Shown in pieces: positions 8,913-16,925 of a DNA stretch of 50,772 nt. A model generated the notes under the pieces. It ran no database searches and was not told where the DNA came from. It saw nothing but the letters and a program-made list of their open reading frames with translations. Numbering within the stretch: the first letter of the stretch is position 1; each line of letters begins with the position of its first letter. Source of the stretch: Gemmiger formicilis (GTDB lineage Bacteria; Bacillota; Clostridia; Oscillospirales; Ruminococcaceae); NCBI RefSeq assembly GCF_024462815.1, contig NZ_JANGCG010000019.1, positions 1 to 50,772 on the forward strand, in the 5' to 3' direction. The position numbers and the translations under genes were made by a program.

Positions 8913-8989
8913 TGGTAGCGGTAACTGGATTTGAACCGGTGACACTTCGGGTATGAACCGAATGCTCTAGCCAACTGAGCTATACCGCC
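8913..8989 (-). tRNA. tRNA-Met (CAU), elongator
   Basis: The acceptor GGCGGTA pairs with TACCGCT (with a G-T pair), the D arm has AGCTCAGTTGGCTAGAGC, the anticodon stem-loop is TTCGGTTCATACCCGAA with CAT, and the encoded CCA is present. 77 nt. The paired first base and sequence fit elongator Met rather than initiator; a lysidine tRNA-Ile is a less likely alternative. Confidence 0.93.
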
Positions 8990-9023
8990 ACATTTGTCTG
9001 TGCGCTCTCGAGAACGCTATATT

Positions 9024-9052
9024 ATTATAGCGGACGCGTCCCCTTCTGTCAA
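9024..9052 (-). promoter_or_regulatory. SigA-type promoter of the tRNA pair
   Basis: On the minus strand a consensus TTGACA (9047-9052) and TATAAT (9024-9029) are separated by 17 bases, about 35 bases before tRNA-Met. Confidence 0.9.
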
Positions 9053-9083
9053 GTAGTTTTTCCCGAAAAATTTCAAAAAATAC

Positions 9084-9119
9084 AAAAAAATCCCGCATTG
9101 GCAAAGAACCAATGCGGGA
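9084..9119 (-). terminator. Terminator after serS
   Basis: Stem TCCCGCATTGG / CCAATGCGGGA with a run of seven T on the minus strand, about 20 bases past the serS stop. Confidence 0.88.
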
Positions 9120-9139
9120 AAGGTCGGCGTTAATGCCGC

Positions 9140-10444
9140 TTACTTCTTAGGAATCAGGACTTCCTTGCCGCCCATATAGGGGCGCAGAACCTCGGGGATG
9201 GTGACGGTGCCGTCCGCCTGCAGGTGGTTCTCGAGGAAGGCAATCAGCATACGCGGCGGGGCCACGCAGGTGTTGTTCAGCGTGTGGGCCAGCTGGGTCT
9301 TGCCGTTCTCATCCTTGAAGCGGATGTGCAGGCGGCGGGCCTGTGCATCGCCCAGGTTGGAGCAGGAGCAAACCTCAAAGTACTTCTGCTGGCGGGGGCT
9401 CCATGCCTCGATGTCGCAGCTCTTGACCTTCAGGTCAGCCAGATCGCCGGAGCAGCACTCCAGCTGGCGGACGGGAATCTCCATAGAACGGAACAGCTCA
9501 ACAGAGTTCTTCCACAGCTTATCATACCAGGCCATGCTGTCCTCGGGCTTGCAGACGACAATCATCTCCTGCTTCTCAAACTGATGGATGCGGTAGATGC
9601 CGCGCTCCTCAATGCCGTGGGCGCCCTTCTCCTTGCGGAAGCAGGGGCTGTAGCTGGTCAGGGTCAGCGGCAGCTTGGCGCCGTCCAGCGTCTGGTCAAT
9701 GAAGCGGCCAATCATCGTGTGCTCGGACGTGCCAATCAGGTACAGGTCCTCGCCCTCGATTTTATACATCATAGCGTCCATTTCAGGGAAGGACATAACA
9801 CCCTTGACCACATCGCCGTGCATCATGAACGGGGGGATGACATAGGTAAAGCCCTTGTCAATCATAAAGTCGCGGGCGTAGGCCAGCACAGCCTCGTGCA
9901 GGCGGGCAATGTCGCCCAGCAGATAATAGAAGCCGTTGCCGGAGACGCGGCCGGCGGCGTCCAAGTCGATGCCGTCGAAGCTCTCCATAATATCGACGTG
10001 GTACGGAATGGGATAGTCGGGCACAACGGGCTCACCGAAGCGCTGAACCTCGACGTTGTGGCTGTCATCGGGGCCGATGGGCACGCTGGGGTCAATCATC
10101 TGGGGAATCGTGTACATAATCTCCTGAATCTTGGCCTGCAACTCGGTCTCCTTGGCTTCCAGCTCCTTCAGACGGTCAGCCTGTGCGGTGACCTGCTTCT
10201 TGATTTCTTCAGCCTCGGCGGCCTTGCTGGGGTCCTTCTTGGCCTGACCCATCAGGGCGCCAATCTGCTTGGACAGCTTGTTGCGGTTTGCGCGCAGGTC
10301 GCTGGCCTCGCCGATGGCAGCGCGGTACTCGGCGTCCAGAGCAATGACCTCATCCACGAGGGGCAGTTTTGCGTCCTGGAACTTTTTCTTGATGTTCTCC
10401 TTGACGGCGTCCGGGTTTTCACGGACAAAACGAATGTCTAACAT
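9140..10444 (-). CDS. serS: Serine--tRNA ligase
   Basis: 434 residues, full length. Charges tRNA-Ser with serine. The N-terminal MLDIRFVRENPDAVKENI and a long charged coiled-coil arm (about 30-105) that binds the tRNA are followed by the class II core: LIGTSEHTM, TSYSPCFRKEKGAHGIEERGI (motif 2 region) and the C-terminal NNTCVAPPRMLIAFLENH (motif 3). The ATG at 10444 is preceded by GAGGAG. The gene is separated from parB by a cluster of four REP-like hairpins and has its own terminator, so it is probably transcribed alone. Confidence 0.97.
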   Translation of the reverse strand: MLDIRFVRENPDAVKENIKKKFQDAKLPLVDEVIALDAEYRAAIGEASDLRANRNKLSKQIGALMGQAKKDPSKAAEAEEIKKQVTAQADRLKELEAKETELQAKIQEIMYTIPQMIDPSVPIGPDDSHNVEVQRFGEPVVPDYPIPYHVDIMESFDGIDLDAAGRVSGNGFYYLLGDIARLHEAVLAYARDFMIDKGFTYVIPPFMMHGDVVKGVMSFPEMDAMMYKIEGEDLYLIGTSEHTMIGRFIDQTLDGAKLPLTLTSYSPCFRKEKGAHGIEERGIYRIHQFEKQEMIVVCKPEDSMAWYDKLWKNSVELFRSMEIPVRQLECCSGDLADLKVKSCDIEAWSPRQQKYFEVCSCSNLGDAQARRLHIRFKDENGKTQLAHTLNNTCVAPPRMLIAFLENHLQADGTVTIPEVLRPYMGGKEVLIPKK

Positions 10445-10495
10445 AGTGGTACTCCTCTATTAAAATTTCAATAATAGATACATTTAAAAAAGCGT

Positions 10496-10656
10496 TGTAG
10501 GGGCGAACATTGTTCGCCCGCTGCAACTTTGCGGCTGCGGGTACTTTGCGGGTCGATGACGAGCATCGACCCCTACATGTAGGGGCGGATTCCATATCCG
10601 CCCGCGAAATCGTGCGGTTGCCGCAGCTTTTCCGGGCGAACAATGTTCGCCCCTAC
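10496..10656. repeat. Cluster of four alternating REP-like hairpins (BIME-like)
   Basis: Four family members in alternating orientation: forward at 10496-10521 (stem GCGAAC), reverse at 10548-10577 (GGTCGATG), forward at 10578-10605 (GCGGAT, abutting the previous one tail to tail) and reverse at 10632-10656 (GCGAAC). The stems differ but each is self-complementary. They fill the serS-parB gap, where no gene is seen. Confidence 0.88.
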
Positions 10657-10670
10657 AAATCCAACTTGCA

Positions 10671-11555
10671 TTACCCCTCCGGGTCATACATACCCAGCAG
10701 GCTGACGAACTTCTGCAGCATCTCATCACTGTAGAAATCAATCTTCAGCGAGCCCCTGCCGTCCTTGTAATCCACGTGCACCTCGCTGCCGGTGACCTCC
10801 TTCAGGGCGGCCTCGACCTCGATGGCACGCTTCGGGCGGGTGAAGTTATCGTCCTTCGGCTTGGGCGGCTTGGCGGGCTTGGCCAGCTTTTTGCAGAGGG
10901 CCTCGGTCTGGCGGACGTTGAGATTCTGCTCCACAACCGCCTCGGCTGCCTGCAGCATCAGCTCCTCACTGGGCAGGCCCAGCAGCACCTTGGCATGGCC
11001 GAAGCTCAGCTTGCCCTCGCTGACCATGCGGCGCACGTCCTCGGGCAGGGCCAACAGGCGCAGGCTGTTGGTCACGGCACTGCGGCTTTTGCCCAAGCGC
11101 TTGGCCGCGCTTTCCTGCGTCAGGCCGTACTTTTCAATCAGTTGTTTGCACCCCTCGGCAACCTCAATCGGGTCAAGGTCCTCACGCTGCAGGTTTTCAA
11201 TCAGCGCCAGCGCGGCAGCCTGCTCATCGGTCACGTCCTTGATGATGACCGGCACCTCGTCCAGACCGGCCAGCCTTGCGGCACGCCAGCGGCGCTCACC
11301 CGCAATGATGATGTACCCCGGGCCAACCTTTTTGGGCCGCACCGCAATAGGCTGCAACAGGCCGTTTTCGGTAATGCTGTCGGCCAGCTGGCTCAATGCA
11401 TCATCATCAAAGCGCTTGCGGGGCTGCTCGGGGTCGGGCTCAATCTCCCGCAGCGGCAGTGTGGAGCTTGACGCCTCACTGCCGGTATCCTCAGGCAGGT
11501 CGGCAAACAGGCTGTCCAGTCCCTTGCCAAGCCCGCCCAGCTTCTTTTTGGCCAT
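10671..11555 (-). CDS. parB: Chromosome partitioning protein ParB (Spo0J)
   Basis: 294 residues. CTP-dependent clamp that loads at parS and spreads, helping origin segregation and SMC loading. The N-terminal GKGLDSLF box contacts ParA. The ParB/Srx core holds DPEQPRKRFD, ENGLLQPIAVRP and GERRWRAARLAG, followed by the ENLQREDLDPIEVAEG segment and a helix-turn-helix at about 145-170 (TQESAAKRLGKSRSAVTNSLRLL). The C-terminal dimerisation domain is present. Located 12 bases after parA, with which it forms an operon. Candidate parS sites at 12445, 14323, 17256 and 21674 are nearby. Confidence 0.97.
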   Translation of the reverse strand: MAKKKLGGLGKGLDSLFADLPEDTGSEASSSTLPLREIEPDPEQPRKRFDDDALSQLADSITENGLLQPIAVRPKKVGPGYIIIAGERRWRAARLAGLDEVPVIIKDVTDEQAAALALIENLQREDLDPIEVAEGCKQLIEKYGLTQESAAKRLGKSRSAVTNSLRLLALPEDVRRMVSEGKLSFGHAKVLLGLPSEELMLQAAEAVVEQNLNVRQTEALCKKLAKPAKPPKPKDDNFTRPKRAIEVEAALKEVTGSEVHVDYKDGRGSLKIDFYSDEMLQKFVSLLGMYDPEG

Positions 11556-11567
11556 TGGCGTCCCTCC

Positions 11568-12332
11568 TTATCGCTCGTTGCTTGCTAAAAATTCCCGCGC
11601 CAGCTCCATATAAGCGTCACAGCCCTTGCCGTTCGGCTCATAGAAGTTGATGGGCATACCAAAGCTCGGCGCCTCGCTCAGGCGCACCGTGCGGGGAATG
11701 ACTGCGCGGTAGACCTTATCGCCGAAGTATTTTTTCACCTGCGCCACCACCTGCATCGTCAGGTTCAGCCGCCCGGAATACATCGTGAACAGCACGCCCT
11801 CAATGTCCAGATAGCGGTTGTACTTTTTGCGCACGGTCTTGAGGGTGGTCATAAGCTCACTCAAGCCCTCGAGCGCAAAGAACTCGCACTGCATCGGGAT
11901 GATGACCGTGTCGGCTGCGCAGAGCGCGTTGACGGTCAGCAAATCCAGCGACGGCGCACAGTCGATGAAAATGTAGTCGTACAGTGGCACGACCGGGGCC
12001 AGCACGGTGCGCAGGCGCATTTCACGCCGCGGCACGGAGACCAGCTCAATCGGCGCGCCTGCCAACTGGGTGTTGGACGGTAGAATGTCGGCGTTGTACT
12101 CGGTTTTGATGATGGCCTCGCGGACGTCATCATCGTCAATCAGGCAGGTGTAGGTGTCGGCTTCGACCTTATTTTTGGCGACACCGTAAGCGGAGGTGGT
12201 GTTGCCCTGGGGGTCAAGGTCCACGATCAGGACCTTTTTGCCCAGTGCCGCCACACAGGCGCTCAGGTTGACGGCGGTGGTTGTTTTGCCAACGCCGCCC
12301 TTCTGGTTTGCTATTGCGATGACTTTTGCCAC
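11568..12332 (-). CDS. parA: Chromosome partitioning ATPase ParA (Soj)
   Basis: 254 residues. ATP-dependent dimer that binds DNA non-specifically and cooperates with ParB. The deviant Walker A motif is [13 protein letters not shown] near residue 10, the later switch region is IVDLDPQGN, and IFIDCAPSL lies near residue 120. I prefer the GTG start at 12332, which has AGAGGAGG six bases upstream; the longer reading frame adds 22 basic residues that do not belong to the family. Transcribed together with parB. Confidence 0.95.
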   Translation of the reverse strand: MAKVIAIANQKGGVGKTTTAVNLSACVAALGKKVLIVDLDPQGNTTSAYGVAKNKVEADTYTCLIDDDDVREAIIKTEYNADILPSNTQLAGAPIELVSVPRREMRLRTVLAPVVPLYDYIFIDCAPSLDLLTVNALCAADTVIIPMQCEFFALEGLSELMTTLKTVRKKYNRYLDIEGVLFTMYSGRLNLTMQVVAQVKKYFGDKVYRAVIPRTVRLSEAPSFGMPINFYEPNGKGCDAYMELAREFLASNER

Positions 12333-12386
12333 GCCGTACCTCCTCTTTTTTTTGCATTTTTTGCGGCCAAAGGGCCGCTTGTTTCT

Positions 12387-12395
12387 ATTATAGCA
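12387..12395 (-). promoter_or_regulatory. Extended -10 element before parA
   Basis: Minus strand reads TGCTATAAT, an extended -10 box; the -35 region is only T-rich. A GCGGCC/GGCCGC hairpin follows in the leader (12363-12378). Confidence 0.5.
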
Positions 12396-12433
12396 CAAAG
12401 AGCATGGATAAAAAAGGGTTATTTATAAAAATG

Positions 12434-12471
12434 CCCCCGGTAAATGTTCCACGTGGAACATTTACCGGGGG
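12434..12471. promoter_or_regulatory. parS site inside a 38-bp perfect palindrome
   Basis: TGTTCCACGTGGAACA at 12445-12460 is a perfect palindromic version of the Firmicute parS site. Flanking CCCCCGGTAAA/TTTACCGGGGG extends it to 38 bp. On the minus strand it is followed by CATTTTTATAAAT, so the hairpin could also stop transcription from the noc side. Confidence 0.9.
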
Positions 12472-12488
12472 ATAAAAGCGATATAGAA

Positions 12489-12553
12489 GCGGGCGGGCAA
12501 TGCCTGCCCCTACAAAACGTCATATTGTAGGGAGGGGTCTTGCCCCCTCCGCG
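12489..12553. repeat. Two REP-like hairpins, tail to tail
   Basis: Reverse copy at 12489-12514 (GGGCGGGCAATGCCTGCCCC then TACA) and forward copy at 12526-12553 (TGTAGGGAGGGGTCTTGCCC). A degenerate half copy, GTAGGGGCCGGGCAG, follows at 12590-12604. Confidence 0.8.
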
Positions 12554-12617
12554 CACACCAGCATACGCCGTTTTTATTCTGCTGCACGGTAGGGGCCGGG
12601 CAGCTGCGGTGAGATTG

Positions 12618-12653
12618 ACCCTCATCCGGCCCTGCGGGGCCACCTTTTCCCAC
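12618..12653 (+). repeat. Second intergenic repeat family (TCATCCGGCCCTG...)
   Basis: CTCATCCGGCCCTGCGGGGC followed by CACCTT. The same core occurs inverted at 32698-32723. GGCCCTGCGGGGCC is itself a palindrome. Confidence 0.6.
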
Positions 12654-12677
12654 AGTAGAGGGCTTTGGGGCCAAACC

Positions 12678-13541
12678 CTACAACTTCACCGCAAATTCTT
12701 CCTGCTTTCCTGCCTCGCCTTCCTGCTTGCCGACTGTTCCGTCGCTGCTGACCGGTATCCGGACGATGTATTCCAGACACCCATCGTGCTTATCACACCG
12801 CGTTGTGGCGGCTATCCCCTTCTGGGTCATTAAATCCACCGCGTGCTGCAGCGTGTTCACGAAAAATCGCACATCCCGCACCATCGGTATTGTGCGGCGG
12901 CAGGGGCTGGGCGCGTTGGGTGCGGCCAGCATCTGGTCCACCAGCTTGTCGGCCTGCCGCACACTCAGCTTATCGCGAGCCATCTTTTCCAGCGCGGGGG
13001 TGCGGCGGCCTTCCGGCAGGCGCAGCGCAGCCCGGGCGTGGCGCTCGGTCAGATGGTTGGCGGTGCAGAGCTGCTGTTGTTCCGGCGTTAAGGTCAGCAG
13101 CCGCAGCTTGTTGGCCAGTGCGGGCTGGCTCAAGCCCAGACGCCGGGCGGCCTCTGCCTGCGTGCAGCCCCACAGCCGGATAACCTCCTTGATGCCCCGC
13201 GCCGTGTCAAATGGGTCAAGCTGGCTGCGCTGCAGATTTTCCAAAAGTCCCAGCGCGGCGGATTCGCTGTCATCATAGTCCGCCAGAATGGCGGGGACCT
13301 TTTCCAGCTTGGCCAGACGGCAGGCGCGCAGACGGCGCTCCCCTGCCACAAGCTGGTATTTGCGCAGCCCCACCCGCCGCACGCTGATGGGTTGTAATAG
13401 ACCGTTCTGCAAGATGCTGACCGCCAGCGCGGCAATTTCGGGCTCGTCAAAGGCGGTGCGGGCCTGATAGGGGGACGGCTCAATGGCGTCCACCGGCAAC
13501 ATCAGGATGCGGCCCTGCTTTTGTATATCATTCTTAGGCAA
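12678..13541 (-). CDS. noc: Nucleoid occlusion-like ParB paralogue (Noc)
   Basis: 287 residues. ParB/Srx core with SPYQARTAFD, QNGLLQPISVRR, GERRLRACRLAK and ENLQRSQLDPFDTARG, then a helix-turn-helix (about 125-150, TQAEAARRLGLSQPALANKL). In Bacillus, Noc binds its own sites and the membrane and blocks septation over the chromosome. Gene order next to rsmG supports the Noc call, while the sequence alone only says ParB family. I chose a TTG start at 13541, preceded by GGGGAGG at nine bases; the longer frame has no RBS and adds 20 unrelated residues. The N-terminal amphipathic membrane helix of Bacillus Noc is not obvious. Confidence 0.85.
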   Translation of the reverse strand: MPKNDIQKQGRILMLPVDAIEPSPYQARTAFDEPEIAALAVSILQNGLLQPISVRRVGLRKYQLVAGERRLRACRLAKLEKVPAILADYDDSESAALGLLENLQRSQLDPFDTARGIKEVIRLWGCTQAEAARRLGLSQPALANKLRLLTLTPEQQQLCTANHLTERHARAALRLPEGRRTPALEKMARDKLSVRQADKLVDQMLAAPNAPSPCRRTIPMVRDVRFFVNTLQHAVDLMTQKGIAATTRCDKHDGCLEYIVRIPVSSDGTVGKQEGEAGKQEEFAVKL

Positions 13542-13663
13542 TTCTGATTCCTCCCCACAGGACAAATAAAATATGCTACGCTTCTTTTCTACAAAAAGCA
13601 TAGCATATTTTGCATCCCCGGGAAAGAAAAATCGTTCGCCCGGATATTCATTTTTTCGCGTTA

Positions 13664-14368
13664 TTACAGCGGTTTTTTTGCAATTTTACCGCCATTGCGG
13701 GGGTAAACCGTCGGAGTTTGCGATATTTTTCTGCACAGCACCAGCCCGCGGGCGCTGCTGTCGGGCAGGGTGAACTGCCGCGTTTCGGCATACTGGCCGC
13801 CCAGCTTTTTCAGCGCGTTGGCCGCGGCCTTGGCTTCGGCGTCCGCCTCGGGGCCCTTCATGGCGATGAACCAGCCGCCCACCTTGACCAGCGGCAGGCA
13901 GTATTCGCTCAGTACCGGCAGCGCCGCCACAGCGCGGGCGCTTGCAACATCGAACTGCTCACGCCAGATTTTGCGGGCGGCCTCCTCGGCGCGCTCCTTG
14001 GCAAATTCCACGCCGGTCAGGCCCAGCTCCGCGCAGGCGTAGCGCAGAAAATCCACCCGCTTGCCGGTCGGCTCCATCAGGGTCAGCTCCAAATCGGGCT
14101 TGTAGATTTTGGCCACAATGCCGGGAAAACCCGCGCCGGTGCCCACATCCACCAGCTTACCCTGCACCTCCGGCTGGGCGGCAAACAGCAGGCTGTCCGC
14201 AAAATGGCGGTCCTCGATGCCTTCCGGGCTGGTGATGGCCGTCAGGTTGACCTTTTCATTGTAGCTGACCAGCAGCTCCGCATATTTGTCCAGCAGATCC
14301 AGCTGGGTGCCAGTCAGGGCAATGTTCCACGTAGAACATTTTTCGGATAAGCGGTTTTTATCAATCAT
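13664..14368 (-). CDS. rsmG: 16S rRNA (guanine527-N7)-methyltransferase RsmG
   Basis: 234 residues. SAM-dependent methylation of G527 in 16S rRNA. NEKVNLTAITSPEGIEDRHFADSL and the SAM motif LVDVGTGAGFPGI are diagnostic, followed by LMEPTGKRVDFLR and ASARAVAALPVL. The ATG at 14368 has an AGGAG just upstream. A near-consensus parS site lies within codons 11-16, where it reads as CSTWNI; the sequence constraint is therefore shared between protein and DNA function. An imperfect hairpin (13568-13611) lies between this gene and noc. Confidence 0.96.
   Translation of the reverse strand: MIDKNRLSEKCSTWNIALTGTQLDLLDKYAELLVSYNEKVNLTAITSPEGIEDRHFADSLLFAAQPEVQGKLVDVGTGAGFPGIVAKIYKPDLELTLMEPTGKRVDFLRYACAELGLTGVEFAKERAEEAARKIWREQFDVASARAVAALPVLSEYCLPLVKVGGWFIAMKGPEADAEAKAAANALKKLGGQYAETRQFTLPDSSARGLVLCRKISQTPTVYPRNGGKIAKKPL
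14323..14338. promoter_or_regulatory. parS-like site within rsmG
   Basis: TGTTCCACGTAGAACA, one mismatch from the perfect palindrome seen at the other three sites. Confidence 0.8.
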
Positions 14369-14406
14369 CGGTTTCTCCTACTCTGTTTGGGTAAAGGGGC
14401 GGATTT

Positions 14407-14432
14407 CGGGCGGATATGGAATCCGCCCCTAC
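14407..14432 (-). repeat. REP-like hairpin, GCGGAT type
   Basis: GGGCGGATATGGAATCCGCC followed by CCTAC, between mnmG and rsmG. A partial GGGGCGGATTT precedes it at 14396. Confidence 0.8.
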
Positions 14433-14456
14433 GGTGTGCACGCCGCCAAAGCTATT

Positions 14457-16325
14457 TTACTTGCCCTGCTTCAGCAGCACAATGCTCAGCTGGGCTAAAT
14501 CGCTGGGCGACACGCCCGGTATGCGCCCGGCCTGCGCCAGCGTGCGGGGGCGGATTTTTTCGAGCTTTTCGCGGGATTCCAGCGTCATGGTTTCGATGGG
14601 TGCGTAGTCAAAGTCCTCGGGTATTTTTACATTCTCGTGGCGCTGGATGTCCCGGATGATGCGCTCCTCGCGGGCAATGTAACCCGCGTAGCGGATTTCC
14701 GTCTCGATGCGCTGTGCCATAGCGGGGGTCACGCCCTCGCCGCGGCCGATTACCTTGGCCACCAGCTCATAGCTGATGTAGGGCCGGCGCAGCAGCTCGA
14801 TGGCCGTGCCGCCGATTTCGCCCAACTCGGCACCCATGGGTGCGGCGGCACGCAGGTCTGCCAGCTTGATGGAGGTTGTCTCCAACCGCTTCAGCTCGGC
14901 CTGCTTGATTTCACGGTCCCGGCAGAACAGCGCCCACCGCGCATCGTCCACCAGCCCGAACTCCCGGCCAATCGGGGTCAGGCGCTCGTCGGCGTTATCC
15001 TGACGCAGGCTCAGGCGGTATTCGCTGCGGCTGGTCATCATGCGGTAGGGGTCCATCACACCCTTGGTTACAAGGTCATCGACCAGCGTGCCAAGGTAGC
15101 TGGTATGCCGCGCCAGTACCAGCTCTTCCCTGCCCAAGGCGTGGCAGGCGGCGTTCAGGCCCGCCAACAGACCCTGCGCGGCGGCCTCCTCATAGCCGGA
15201 GGTTCCGTTGAACTGTCCCGCGCCGTAGATGCCAGCCACAACCTTGCTTTCCAGCGTGGGCTTGAGGGTGGTGGGGTCAACGCAGTCATATTCAATCGCA
15301 TACGCCGGGCGCATAATTTCAAGGTGCTCAAAGCCCTTGATGGTGCGGTACATCTCGTTCTGCACCGACTCTGGCAGGCTGGACGAAAGTCCCTGCAGAT
15401 ACATTTCCTCGGTGTCCTCGCCGCAGGGCTCCACAAAGACCGGGTGGCGCTCCTTTTCTTTGAAGCGCACCACCTTATCCTCAATCGAGGGGCAGTACCG
15501 CGGCCCGATGCCCTGAATGTCGCCGCCATACAGGGGTGAACGGTAGAGATTATCCAGAATCACCTTGTGGGTTTCCGGGTTTGTATAGGCAATATAGCAG
15601 TTGACCTTGTTGTGCATCGGCACACGAGTCATAAAACTGAACGGCTGCAACTCGGCGTCGGGGTCACCGGGCTGACATTCGAGTTTGGAAAAATCAATGC
15701 TGCGGCGGTGGACGCGGGCGGGCGTGCCGGTCTTGAACCGGCGCAGCGTAAAGCCGTGCACCACAAGGCTTTGGGTCAGCGCCGTGGCGGCGTGGGTGCC
15801 GTCGGGGCCGCTGTCATAGTGGGCGTCCCCCACAAAGATGCGCCCACCGAGGTTGGTGCCGGTGGCCACCACCACCGCCTTGCAGGCGTAGTAGGCGTGC
15901 AGATTGGTGATAACGCCCACTATCCTGCCGTCCTGCACGTCCACACCGACGATTTCACCCTGATGAATGTCGAGGTTTTCGGTCTTTTCCAGCGCGTGCT
16001 TCATCCAGATGTGGTACCGCTTGCGGTCGGTCTGCACGCGCAGGCTGTGCACGGCGGGGCCCTTGCCGCGGTTGAGCATCCGACTTTGCAGATAGGTTGC
16101 ATCCGCAGCGATGCCCATCAGCCCGCCCAGAGCATCGACCTCCCGGACCAGATGCCCCTTGGCTGTGCCGCCGATGGACGGGTTGCAGGGCATATTGCCG
16201 ATGAAATCCAGCGACAGTGTAAACACCGCCGTTTTTGCCCCGACCTTTGCCGCCGCATGGGCCGCTTCAATCCCCGCGTGCCCCGCGCCAATGACAATGA
16301 CGTCATAGGTTCCTAGTTTGTCCAT
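14457..16325 (-). CDS. mnmG: tRNA U34 carboxymethylaminomethyltransferase subunit MnmG (GidA)
   Basis: 622 residues. With MnmE it installs the cmnm5 group on wobble uridine 34 of several tRNAs, using FAD and 5,10-methylene-THF. The FAD-binding [16 protein letters not shown] is at the N-terminus, followed by [22 protein letters not shown] and [35 protein letters not shown] and [22 protein letters not shown] segments lie in the C-terminal half. The ATG at 16325 fits the family; the longer frame runs into a mobile-element end. In most Firmicutes it directly follows mnmE; here a 551-bp element separates the two. Confidence 0.97.
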   Translation of the reverse strand: MDKLGTYDVIVIGAGHAGIEAAHAAAKVGAKTAVFTLSLDFIGNMPCNPSIGGTAKGHLVREVDALGGLMGIAADATYLQSRMLNRGKGPAVHSLRVQTDRKRYHIWMKHALEKTENLDIHQGEIVGVDVQDGRIVGVITNLHAYYACKAVVVATGTNLGGRIFVGDAHYDSGPDGTHAATALTQSLVVHGFTLRRFKTGTPARVHRRSIDFSKLECQPGDPDAELQPFSFMTRVPMHNKVNCYIAYTNPETHKVILDNLYRSPLYGGDIQGIGPRYCPSIEDKVVRFKEKERHPVFVEPCGEDTEEMYLQGLSSSLPESVQNEMYRTIKGFEHLEIMRPAYAIEYDCVDPTTLKPTLESKVVAGIYGAGQFNGTSGYEEAAAQGLLAGLNAACHALGREELVLARHTSYLGTLVDDLVTKGVMDPYRMMTSRSEYRLSLRQDNADERLTPIGREFGLVDDARWALFCRDREIKQAELKRLETTSIKLADLRAAAPMGAELGEIGGTAIELLRRPYISYELVAKVIGRGEGVTPAMAQRIETEIRYAGYIAREERIIRDIQRHENVKIPEDFDYAPIETMTLESREKLEKIRPRTLAQAGRIPGVSPSDLAQLSIVLLKQGK

Positions 16326-16367
16326 AGTTGTTTTTTCCCTCTTGCGTAATTTATCCGTGAGTGGTTT

Positions 16368-16918
16368 GCAAATAAAAAATAATAAATAAGAAATAATAAA
16401 TGTGGATGCGCGCCGCGCGCGCAATTTAAAATTACCTTACATTCTTCTTTAAGGTATTCTTATTTTTTTATGTTTCTGCTTTCTTTGCTTTATTTAAGGT
16501 AGAGATAAGAATTTTCTTTATTTCGGTGCAGTCTTTCAATAAAGACTTGCTCTGTGTACTTGTCAGGTACTCTGTCTTGGTCAACAGAATAATCCAATAT
16601 TCCGTTTCTGAGGCTTCCTTCAGTGAGATGTGCAGCTTTGAAATAAAATCCTGCCTGCTGGAACCATAAACTGCCTCATGTGCATTTGCTCCAATGGAAG
16701 TTCCGCTACGCAGCAGCTGTCTGGACATAATATCTTCCTTCTTTTCCTTCACAAGATACTGGCAGCTTCGCACAATTCTGACGGAAAAATTCACTGTTTT
16801 ATCCAGAAGCACATTGTTCTGTATCACAGCAAGCCTCCCGCCGCAGAGTATTTTGTTTGCGCCCAAAGGCGCAAACTCCACCATTTTTATTATTTATTAT
16901 TTTTTATTTCTTATTTGC
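16368..16918. mobile_element. TIR-bounded element carrying a four-helix-bundle gene
   Basis: Both ends start with GCAAATAA and continue as AT-rich inverted repeats of about 33 bp (16368-16400 and 16886-16918). Inside each end lies a GC-rich hairpin: GCGCGCCGCGCGCGC near 16408-16422 and TTTGCGCCCAAAGGCGCAAA near 16856-16875, followed by CTCCACC. The same arrangement is found around rnpA-yidD, without the gene. The right TIR here is the exact reverse complement of the left end of the copy at 29735. It sits precisely between mnmE and mnmG. Confidence 0.75.
16468..16827 (-). CDS. Four-helix bundle protein (S23/IVP-like family)
   Basis: 119 residues, typical for the family first found in 23S rRNA intervening sequences and related to the Avd accessory proteins of diversity-generating retroelements. 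Helical pattern with NNVLLDKTVNFSVRIVRSCQ, then LLRSGTSIGANAHEA, SRQDFISKLHISLKEASETEYWI and the final basic KKAKKAET-like tail. Function is not established for the family. The start is a GTG at 16827 with GGGAGG six bases before it; an ATG at 16884 lies inside the mobile-element end and is less likely. The gene is the only cargo of its element. It is more AT-rich than the neighbouring mnm genes, consistent with transfer. Confidence 0.88.
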   Translation of the reverse strand: MIQNNVLLDKTVNFSVRIVRSCQYLVKEKKEDIMSRQLLRSGTSIGANAHEAVYGSSRQDFISKLHISLKEASETEYWIILLTKTEYLTSTQSKSLLKDCTEIKKILISTLNKAKKAET

Positions 16919-16925
16919 TTGGCTA

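Noticed and set aside
9224..10441. 405-codon frame opposite serS
   Set aside because: Antisense of serS, no family features.
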